Source of the DNA: Acidobacteriota bacterium
GTDB lineage: Bacteria > Acidobacteriota > Vicinamibacteria > Vicinamibacterales > SCN-69-37
NCBI GenBank assembly: GCA_024653875.1
Contig: JANLHE010000063.1
Coordinates: forward strand, 1-5,422
Length of the DNA: 5,422 nt
Direction of reading: 5' to 3'
A program made the translations under genes and the position numbers. This document shows positions 1-5,422 of this stretch, one piece after another (the stretch's first letter is position 1; each line of letters begins with the position of its first letter). The notes beneath the pieces are model-generated. The model saw only the letters and a list, made by a program, of their open reading frames with translations. It was not told the DNA's origin and did not search any database.

Positions 1-1068
1 GGCGCCGGCATGATCGGCCTGACGTATGGACGGAGCGACGTCGCCGCGTTGGGCGTGGCGGCCAGCCTCTACCACGTCCTGAATCACGCGGTGTTCAAAG
101 GCCTCTTGTTCCTGGGCGCCGGGTCCGTGGTGATCGCGACGGGCACACGACAGATCGAGCACCTGGGCGGTCTTCTACGCAAGATGCCGTGGACAGGATT
201 GTGTTTTCTCATCGGCGCCATGGCGATCTCCGGGCTGCCGCCGCTCAATGGCTTCGCCAGCGAATGGCTGACGTTCCAGGCGTTCCTCTTCGGATTCCGC
301 GGCTCGGCTGAACCGCTGGTGCATCTGCTGTTTCCGATTGGCGGGGCCCTGCTGGCGCTGACCACCGCACTGGCCGCCGCCTGCTTCGTGAAGGCGTTTG
401 GCATCACCTTCCTGGCGTTGCCTCGAAGTGCGGCGGCAGCACAGGCGCACGAGTCTCCTGCGGTGATGATCGTGCCGCAGGTGATGCTCGCGGCCCTCTG
501 CCTCGGGCTGGGCCTCTTCCCGGGCACCGTGCTGGCGACGCTGGAGCCCGTGGTGCGGGCGCTGCCAGGGTTCGCACCGGGTGCGGCGACGGCGGGGACC
601 TCACTGGCCATGGCCTCGGGACTGGATTCTTTTGATCGCGTGCTGCCCGCGCTCTTTGGCGTGGCGCTGCTGACTGCTGGCGGCGTCGGGTTGCTGTTGG
701 CGTGGCGCCGGGGCACGAAGGTCCGGCGCGTGCCCACGTGGGGATGCGGGGGCGAGTTGACCGGGGGCACGGAGTACACCGCCACGGCGTTCTCCAAGCC
801 CCTGATGCTGATCTTCTCCTCGCTGTATCGGCCAAGCCGGCAGGTCGAGGCACTCACGGAGGTGTCGCCGTATTTCACGCGAGAGGTCCGGTACCGCTCG
901 GAAATCGAACCCACGTTTGAGCGGCGCATGTACGAGCCGGTCGTCAGGACCGTGCTCCGATTGGCAACGGGCATGCGGGTGCTCCAGGCCGGCAGCCTGC
1001 AGTCGTATATCGCGTACGTCATCGCCATGGTGGTCACCCTGGTCTTGATTGTCTGGTGGAGAAGTTGA
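1..1068 (+). CDS. hyfB: HyfB-like antiporter subunit of group 4 hydrogenase-type complex, copy 1 (5' truncated)
   Basis: This is the C-terminal 355 residues of a membrane ion-translocating subunit of the NuoL/NuoM/MrpA family, HyfB type. The reading frame is open from base 1, so the N-terminal part lies outside the window; alignment to the complete neighbour suggests about 325 residues are missing. Visible motifs, in window residues: HVLNH with H25 and H29 followed by VFKG (K33), the helix that carries conserved charged residues in antiporter subunits; FASEW with E88; and a C-terminal HyfB signature made of PTWGCGG (C249), YTATAFSKPL, a charged cytosolic stretch, then LQAGSLQSYIAYV and a final hydrophobic helix. 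From family knowledge it forms part of the proton or sodium pumping arm in the cytoplasmic membrane. Its stop codon overlaps the start of the next gene by one base, so the two are probably translationally coupled. It resembles the next gene product closely, about 65 of 82 residues by eye over bases 52-297. The family is near certain; HyfB rather than another antiporter paralogue is supported by the C-terminal signature. Confidence 0.9.
   Translation, partial: GAGMIGLTYGRSDVAALGVAASLYHVLNHAVFKGLLFLGAGSVVIATGTRQIEHLGGLLRKMPWTGLCFLIGAMAISGLPPLNGFASEWLTFQAFLFGFRGSAEPLVHLLFPIGGALLALTTALAAACFVKAFGITFLALPRSAAAAQAHESPAVMIVPQVMLAALCLGLGLFPGTVLATLEPVVRALPGFAPGAATAGTSLAMASGLDSFDRVLPALFGVALLTAGGVGLLLAWRRGTKVRRVPTWGCGGELTGGTEYTATAFSKPLMLIFSSLYRPSRQVEALTEVSPYFTREVRYRSEIEPTFERRMYEPVVRTVLRLATGMRVLQAGSLQSYIAYVIAMVVTLVLIVWWRS
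1058..1061 (+). promoter_or_regulatory. Ribosome binding site deciding the start of the second hyfB-like gene
   Basis: GGAG lies six bases upstream of the ATG at 1068-1070, inside the last codons of the preceding gene. A GTG at 1056-1058 is in the same frame and would add four residues, but it overlaps this Shine-Dalgarno-like sequence and has no comparable one of its own. The ATG, which shares its A with the upstream TGA, is therefore the better start. Confidence 0.7.
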
Positions 1069-3101
1069 TGCGCGAGTTGGTGGCCATCGGACTCCCGGCG
1101 GCGTTCGCGGTTCGGCTCCTGACGATCGCGGCGACGATGCTGCTGGTTCGCCGCGCCCAGACGTGCCGATGGACGTCCATGCTCGGCTCCATCGCGGCAT
1201 CGATCCTGACGATGACCGTGGCGCTCACGGTCATCACCACGGGACAGCCGGTGGCCGGCCTGCTGATGCGGCACGTCGCGTCCAGCATTGTGTTTGACTA
1301 CGCGGTCACGCCGCTGTCGGCGTGGTTTCTGATGGTGCTCGGCCTGATTGGGATCCCGATCGCCGTCTACAGCATCGCGTATTTTGCCCATGCCATCGCG
1401 GCGCCTCGCACCGCGCTGGTCGGCTCCGCTTTCAACGTCCTGCTGGGCTCGGTGGAGGCCGTGTTCGTGGCCAATGGGATCATCACGTTCCTGTGCGCAT
1501 GGGAAGTCATGACCCTCGCGACTGCCGCACTCGTGGCGACTGAACACCAGGAGCTCGCGAGCCGAGGCGCGGCCTTCCTCTACCTGGTCATGTCGCACGT
1601 CGGGACCGGCTGTCTGGTGGTGGGCTTCCTGGTGCTCGCGGCGCATGCGGGGTCGCTGTCATTCCCCGACCTGCTCTCGGGGGAGGTCGTGTCAGGCACC
1701 TTGCGCCAGGGTGTGTTCCTGCTCTTTTTCGTGGGGTTTGGCGTCAAGGCCGGTGTCATCCCGATGCACGTGTGGCTGCCCGAAGCGCATCCGGCGGCGC
1801 CAAGCAGTGTCTCCGCGCTGATGTCCGCGGTGCTGATCACGGCGGGCATCTACGGGCTGTATCGGTTTTGCGGATTCGGACTCGGTGTGCCCGACCAGCG
1901 GTGGGCGCTGGCCTTCATGATCGTGGGGATGCTGTCAGCGATTCTGGGTGTCTTGTATGCCCTCACGCAGACCGACTTGAAACGCCTGCTGGCTTACAGC
2001 ACGATCGAAAACTCAGGCATCATCGTCCTCGGGTTGGGCGCGGCCATGATGGCGCTGGCGCATCGGCAGCCAATACTGGCCGCTGTCGCGGTGGCCGCCA
2101 GCCTGATGCACGTCCTGAACCACGGCGTCTTCAAAGGGCTGCTGTTTCTCGGAGCCGGGAGCGTGGTGATGGCCACGGGGACCCGCGACGTTGAACACAT
2201 GGGCGGCCTTCTGAAACGCATGCCGAAGACCGGCCTCTATTTTCTGATTGGGGCACTGGCGATCTCCGGCGTGCCGATGCTGAACGGCTTCCCCAGTGAG
2301 TGGCTGACGTTTCAGGCATTGCTCCTCGGTTTCACGTCGACGCCTGGCGTGGTGCGGCTGGCCTTCCCCATCGCCGCGGGGTTACTCGCGCTCACCAGTG
2401 CGCTTGCCGCCACGTGTTTTGTCAGGGCCTTCGGCATCAGTTTCCTGGCCCTGCCACGAAGCACGGCCGCGGCCGGCGCCCGCGAATCCCCGATGCTGAT
2501 GCTCGCGCCGCAAGCATGGCTGGCGGCCTTATGTCTCGTCCTGGGACTCTTCCCGGGCGCCGTGCTTCGCGCCCTGGAGGGTGTCGTGGTGTCGCTGCCG
2601 GGGCTGCGCACCGCGGCCCCCATGACCGCGGGCGCGCTCGGCATGGCGCCCGCGCTCAGTGCGTTCGACCGCGTCGTGCCGGGCGTGTTTGCGATCGTCG
2701 TCCTCGGCGCGTTAATCGCGGCAGCACTGCTGACGGCATTTCGGAAGACTGCAATGCGGCGGGCACCGACCTGGGCCTGTGGCGGCGTCCTGACGGCGCG
2801 GACCGAGTACACCGCGACGGCATTCTCGAAACCCTTGCTCATGATTTTCGAGAGCATCTACCGGCCGATGCGGCAGGTTGATGCGGTGACCGAGGTGTCG
2901 CCGTATTATCCGGCCGAAGTGCGCTACCGCGAGCAGATCGAGCCGACATTCGAACGCTATCTGTATACCCCACTGGTGCGGCTGGTGATGCGAGGCGCGA
3001 AAGGGATGAGGGTGTTGCAGGCCGGCAGTCTGCATACCTACCTCGCCTACGTCCTCGTGCTCGCGGTCATCCTGCTCGTCTGGCTCGGAGGCACGACATG
3101 A
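1068..3101 (+). CDS. hyfB: HyfB-like antiporter subunit, copy 2 (complete)
   Basis: A complete 677-residue polytopic membrane protein of the NuoL/NuoM/MrpA antiporter-like family, close to the roughly 670 residues of E. coli HyfB. Counting from ATG 1068, the expected proton-path residues are present: E146 in AWEVMTL (the TM5 glutamate), K227 in GVKAG (the TM7 lysine), H234 and H241 in MHVWLPEAH, K305 in TDLKRLLAYSTIEN, H348/H352 and K356 in HVLNHGVFKG, and E411 in FPSEW. The C-terminal region has PTWACGG (C571), YTATAFSKPL, a charged segment of about 60 residues and LQAGSLHTYLAYV before the last helix, as in the HyfB/HycC group; it may correspond to the lateral-helix extension of NuoL-type subunits (inference). 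It follows a paralogue by a TGATG overlap and overlaps hyfC by ATGA, so it is in the same operon. No key residue is missing, so it should be able to pump. It may fill the place of HyfD, which is absent between hyfC and hyfE. A GTG at 1056 is an alternative start giving 681 residues. Confidence 0.93.
   Translation: MRELVAIGLPAAFAVRLLTIAATMLLVRRAQTCRWTSMLGSIAASILTMTVALTVITTGQPVAGLLMRHVASSIVFDYAVTPLSAWFLMVLGLIGIPIAVYSIAYFAHAIAAPRTALVGSAFNVLLGSVEAVFVANGIITFLCAWEVMTLATAALVATEHQELASRGAAFLYLVMSHVGTGCLVVGFLVLAAHAGSLSFPDLLSGEVVSGTLRQGVFLLFFVGFGVKAGVIPMHVWLPEAHPAAPSSVSALMSAVLITAGIYGLYRFCGFGLGVPDQRWALAFMIVGMLSAILGVLYALTQTDLKRLLAYSTIENSGIIVLGLGAAMMALAHRQPILAAVAVAASLMHVLNHGVFKGLLFLGAGSVVMATGTRDVEHMGGLLKRMPKTGLYFLIGALAISGVPMLNGFPSEWLTFQALLLGFTSTPGVVRLAFPIAAGLLALTSALAATCFVRAFGISFLALPRSTAAAGARESPMLMLAPQAWLAALCLVLGLFPGAVLRALEGVVVSLPGLRTAAPMTAGALGMAPALSAFDRVVPGVFAIVVLGALIAAALLTAFRKTAMRRAPTWACGGVLTARTEYTATAFSKPLLMIFESIYRPMRQVDAVTEVSPYYPAEVRYREQIEPTFERYLYTPLVRLVMRGAKGMRVLQAGSLHTYLAYVLVLAVILLVWLGGTT
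3087..3091 (+). promoter_or_regulatory. Ribosome binding site of hyfC
   Basis: GGAGG, a strong Shine-Dalgarno match, lies six bases before the hyfC ATG at 3098 and inside the end of the preceding gene. It supports reinitiation at the ATGA overlap. Confidence 0.75.
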
Positions 3102-4045
3102 TCCCGGATGTGTTGCTGGCAACAGGCGCGGCCCTTCTGCAGGCCGGCGGCATGCTCGCCGTGGCGCCGTTGCTCAAGACGTTAATCAAGAAGATGAAGG
3201 CGAGACTCCAGAATCGGCAGGGGCCGCCCCTCTGGCAGGGGTACTACGACCTGGCGAAACTGCTCCGCAAGGAACCGGTCCGCTCCGAGACGGCGTCGTG
3301 GGTGTTCGTCGCCGGGCCGCGTGTGTATTTCGCCGCCGCCGTCGCCGCAACCACGCTCGTGCCCGTGCTCATCGCGGCGGCGCCGCTTGAAGCGGCCGGC
3401 GGCATCCTGCTGCTCGTCGGGACCCTCGCGCTTGGCCGCTTCGCCCTCGCGACGGCCGCGCTCGACACCGGGAGTCCCTTTGGAGGCATGGGCGCGAGCC
3501 GTGACATGACGATCGCCGCCTTGGCCGAACCCGCCCTGCTGCTTGGGCTCTTTGCCTCGGCGCTGGCCGTGGGCACGATGAACCTCGGGGCGCTGGTGCG
3601 GACGCTCCTGGAACAGGAACCGGCGTGGCATCCCAGTGACTTCCTCGCGTTCGCCGGCCTCTTCATCATCGTCATCGCCGAGACGGGGCGCATCCCGGTG
3701 GACAATCCCGCGACCCACCTCGAGTTGACGATGATCCACGAGGCAATGGTGCTGGAATACTCCGGCCCTGATCTCGCCCTGGTCGAATGGGCGTCCGCGG
3801 TCAAGGAGCTGCTGTATCTGACGCTGTTGGCCAACCTCTTCATGCCGATTGGCATCGCGCTGCGTGCCGAGCCGGTGGCCCTGGCGATCGCGCTTGTCGC
3901 CTGGGCCGGCAAGGTCTTCCTGCTGGCGGTGGCGGTGACCGTGGTCGAGAGCACCAACGCCAAGCTCCGGCTCTTCCGCGTGCCGGAACTGGTGTCGGTG
4001 TCCCTGGGTTTGGCCTTCCTCGCGCTGGCGATTCGATTCCTGTGA
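3098..4045 (+). CDS. hyfC: HyfC/HycD, NuoH-like membrane anchor subunit
   Basis: A 315-residue membrane protein of the NuoH/ND1 family, the usual length for HyfC/HycD. In group 4 hydrogenases this subunit binds the soluble catalytic module at the membrane and contributes the channel that links redox chemistry to ion pumping. Diagnostic motifs: the cytosolic loop after the first helix with RLQNRQGPP and QGYYDLAKLLRKEP (about residues 36-60); GSPFGGMGASRDM (125-137) followed by ALAEPALLL; and the highly conserved AETGRIPVDNPATHLELTM (194-212) continuing into IHEAMVLEYSG, which contains the acidic cluster E195, D202, E209, E215 and E220. These charged residues match the conserved loop and helix of NuoH near the quinone cavity in complex I. 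ATG 3098 is chosen because of the ATGA overlap and the GGAGG six bases upstream. The next gene begins 10 nt after its stop, with no hyfD in between. The sequence looks intact, with no unusual substitution noticed. Confidence 0.96.
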   Translation: MIPDVLLATGAALLQAGGMLAVAPLLKTLIKKMKARLQNRQGPPLWQGYYDLAKLLRKEPVRSETASWVFVAGPRVYFAAAVAATTLVPVLIAAAPLEAAGGILLLVGTLALGRFALATAALDTGSPFGGMGASRDMTIAALAEPALLLGLFASALAVGTMNLGALVRTLLEQEPAWHPSDFLAFAGLFIIVIAETGRIPVDNPATHLELTMIHEAMVLEYSGPDLALVEWASAVKELLYLTLLANLFMPIGIALRAEPVALAIALVAWAGKVFLLAVAVTVVESTNAKLRLFRVPELVSVSLGLAFLALAIRFL

Positions 4046-4055
4046 GCGTGCCTCT

Positions 4056-4703
4056 ATGACTTCAAACATCCTGATTCTGTGCGCGACGGGCATGCTGGTG
4101 AGCGCCTACCTGATGGTGGGGCAGAAGGCGCTGCTCACCACGATTCGCCTCTACGGTGCCCAGTCCCTGCTCCTGGGCATTGTGGCGACAACGATCGCCC
4201 TCGCCGAGGGGCGGCACGAACTGTTCGTGACGGCAGCCCTCACCGTGACGTTGAAAGCCGCGCTGATTCCGTGGTTTCTCCTGCGGACGGTCGACCGCAT
4301 CGGCATCCATCGGGAGATTGAACCCGCATTGAACGTGCCGGCGTCACTGCTGGTGTGTCTCGGCCTGACCGTCGTGGGCTATCGCGTCAGCACCGGGTTT
4401 CTGGAGGGCGCGCGTGGCGTGGGCCACCACCTGATTGGGGTCGCCCTGTCGCTCCTGTTGATTGGCCTGTTCCTGATGGTGACCCGCAAGAAGGCGATCA
4501 CCCAGATCCTCGCGCTGCTGACGGTTGAGAACGCGGTGTTCCTGGTGGCCATCGGCGTGACCGAGGGCATGCCCTTCATCGTGGAGCTGGGCATCTCCTT
4601 CGACGTGATCCTGGCCGTGCTCGTCCTCGGCATTCTCGTCCAGCGCATTGTCGGCCGGTTCGAGTCCATGGACATCAGCCGCCTGTCGAAACTGAAGGGA
4701 TAA
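4056..4703 (+). CDS. hyfE: HyfE, NuoK-like membrane subunit
   Basis: A 215-residue membrane protein matching HyfE of hydrogenase 4. The N-terminal half has several hydrophobic segments, including RLYGAQSLLLG (31-41) and TVTLKAALIPWFL (63-75, with K67). The C-terminal half is the NuoK-like portion: TRKKAITQILALLTVENAV (143-161) with E158, GMPFIVELGISFDVILAV (171-188) with E177 and D183, and the typical ending FESMDISRLSKLKG. E158 and E177 probably correspond to the two buried glutamates that NuoK uses in the proton path (inference from family comparison). The protein would lie between HyfC and the antiporter subunits in the membrane arm. The gene starts 10 nt after hyfC and stops 3 nt before hyfF, so it is co-transcribed with both. 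The Shine-Dalgarno sequence is weak: only GTGAG at 4042-4046 is visible, so translation may depend on coupling from hyfC. ATG 4056 matches the expected short N-terminus. Confidence 0.93.
   Translation: MTSNILILCATGMLVSAYLMVGQKALLTTIRLYGAQSLLLGIVATTIALAEGRHELFVTAALTVTLKAALIPWFLLRTVDRIGIHREIEPALNVPASLLVCLGLTVVGYRVSTGFLEGARGVGHHLIGVALSLLLIGLFLMVTRKKAITQILALLTVENAVFLVAIGVTEGMPFIVELGISFDVILAVLVLGILVQRIVGRFESMDISRLSKLKG
4695..4700 (+). promoter_or_regulatory. Ribosome binding site supporting the GTG start of hyfF
   Basis: AAGGGA lies six bases upstream of GTG 4707, at the end of hyfE. It supports this GTG as the start of hyfF rather than the in-frame GTG at 4734 or ATG at 4797, which would cut into the hydrophobic N-terminus. 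Confidence 0.6.
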
Positions 4704-4706
4704 CGC

Positions 4707-5422
4707 GTGAACCTCCTCCTCTGGACCCTCACAGTGCCGCTCGCGACCGCCGGGGTCGGCGGTCTGGGGGGATCGCGCCCGTTCAAGGAACTGACGATGG
4801 TCGGTGGCTTGGCGCTGACCTTTGGATTGTGCCTCGCGACTGCCCGCCAGTTTCTCTCGGGCCACATACCGGCGGCGTTTGGCGATGCGCTGCGCGTCGA
4901 CGGACTGTCTGCGCTCGTGCTCGTGCTGTGTGGATTCGTGGGGTTGCTCTCGGCCGCCTATGGGGTTGGATACCTGCGACGGAACGAGCGTCGAGGCATC
5001 GTGACGCCGCGGATGCGCCGGGAATTCTACGGATTGATTCCCGCCTACGTGTTCGCGATGTTGTTCGTCGCCATGTCAAACAACCTCGGGGTCATGTGGA
5101 TTGCGGTCGAATTGACGACCTTGGCCTCGGTCTTCCTGATTACATTTCACGATCGGGACACATCGCTGGAAGCGGCCTGGAAGTTCCTGATGCTGGGCAG
5201 CCTGGGTCTGGGGTTTGCGCTGCTGGGCACCGTCCTGCTGTTCGCCTCCGCGCAGGGGCACCTCAGTGAGGGAATGGCGGCGCTCAACTGGACGGCGTTG
5301 ATGGAAGCGGCGCCCACGATGCACCCCTTCACCGTGCGGTTGGGCGTGGTGTTTGCCCTCATCGGGTACGGCACCAAGGCCGGGTTGGCACCCATGCACA
5401 CGTGGAAGCCCGACGCCTATCG
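4707..5422 (+). CDS. hyfF: HyfF, antiporter-like membrane subunit (3' truncated)
   Basis: The first 238 codons of a NuoM/NuoN-type antiporter-like subunit of hydrogenase 4, HyfF type; the frame is still open at the window end. It starts at GTG 4707, three bases after the hyfE stop, with AAGGGA six bases upstream. Visible features: a hydrophobic N-terminus; RVDGLSALVLVL (about 63-74); a charged loop beginning YLRRNERRG, typical of HyfF; NNLGVMWIAVELTTLAS with E135, the conserved TM5 glutamate; SLEAAWKFLMLGS with K159; and GYGTKAGLAPMHTW with K224, the TM7 lysine. The SLEAAWK segment and the NNLGVxWIAxE pattern point to HyfF rather than HyfB or HyfD. After the conserved MHTW the sequence reads KPDAY, whereas the second HyfB-like protein here has LPEAH at this loop; this may be normal for a HyfF subgroup. 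The role is ion translocation in the membrane arm, together with the two HyfB-like proteins upstream. It does not appear truncated other than by the window edge. Confidence 0.92.
   Translation, partial: MNLLLWTLTVPLATAGVGGLGGSRPFKELTMVGGLALTFGLCLATARQFLSGHIPAAFGDALRVDGLSALVLVLCGFVGLLSAAYGVGYLRRNERRGIVTPRMRREFYGLIPAYVFAMLFVAMSNNLGVMWIAVELTTLASVFLITFHDRDTSLEAAWKFLMLGSLGLGFALLGTVLLFASAQGHLSEGMAALNWTALMEAAPTMHPFTVRLGVVFALIGYGTKAGLAPMHTWKPDAY

Noticed and set aside
1056..1067. GTG at 1056 as the start of the second HyfB-like protein
   Set aside because: It would add only four residues and overlaps the GGAG that serves the ATG at 1068; the TGATG junction fits the other tight junctions of the operon.
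84..1646. A 520-codon open frame on the minus strand, running across both hyfB-like genes
   Set aside because: Its translation is rich in Arg, His, Gln and Ser with no recognisable domain, it lies antisense to well-conserved membrane protein genes and crosses their junction. It is a typical shadow of GC-rich codon bias.
52..2333. A recent tandem DNA duplication or assembly artefact explaining the two similar genes
   Set aside because: The matching regions differ at many silent positions and at about one fifth of the residues, even in the best-conserved block, so the copies are anciently diverged paralogues and not a repeat error.
3182..4093. A 303-codon minus-strand open frame opposite hyfC
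   Set aside because: Low-complexity Arg/Gln/Glu/Gly-rich translation antisense to an unambiguous hyfC; no sign of independent coding.
4829..5269. A 146-codon plus-strand frame overlapping the start of hyfF
   Set aside because: It is out of frame with hyfF, its translation is Arg/Gly/Ala-rich with no family resemblance, and the hyfF frame through the same bases carries the conserved antiporter motifs.

Overview
The window holds five consecutive plus-strand genes for the membrane arm of a respiratory-complex-I-related, group 4 [NiFe]-hydrogenase-type (Hyf/Hyc-like) complex. There is essentially no non-coding DNA. The G+C content is high and G/C is strongly preferred at third codon positions. 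Start codons are a mix of ATG and GTG, and neighbouring genes overlap or nearly touch. This fits a GC-rich bacterium; Acidobacteriota, deltaproteobacterial or similar soil and sediment lineages are plausible, but nothing in the window fixes the phylum.

Layout: (1) 1-1068, the C-terminal half of a first HyfB-like antiporter subunit, cut by the window edge. (2) 1068-3101, a complete second HyfB-like subunit, clearly paralogous to the first and joined to it by a TGATG stop/start overlap. (3) 3098-4045, HyfC, the NuoH-like subunit, joined by an ATGA overlap. (4) 4056-4703, HyfE, the NuoK-like subunit. (5) 4707-5422, the N-terminal part of HyfF, a third antiporter-like subunit, cut by the right edge.

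In the E. coli hyf layout (hyfA-B-C-D-E-F-G-H-I) a separate antiporter-like subunit, HyfD, lies between HyfC and HyfE. Here that slot is empty (a 10-nt gap) and a second HyfB-type gene lies upstream of hyfC instead. The number of antiporter-like subunits is therefore still three (HyfB, HyfB', HyfF), reached by HyfB duplication rather than by a HyfD. This is the most notable feature of the window.

How they would work together: HyfC would anchor the membrane arm to the soluble redox module and form the coupling channel. HyfE would continue the row of buried charged residues. The antiporter-like subunits would translocate protons or sodium ions. The catalytic large and small subunits and the ferredoxin-like subunits are not in the window. 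The window therefore cannot distinguish a true H2-evolving hydrogenase or formate hydrogenlyase from an Ehr-type complex without a NiFe site. No RNA genes, mobile elements, CRISPR arrays, promoters or terminators were seen.
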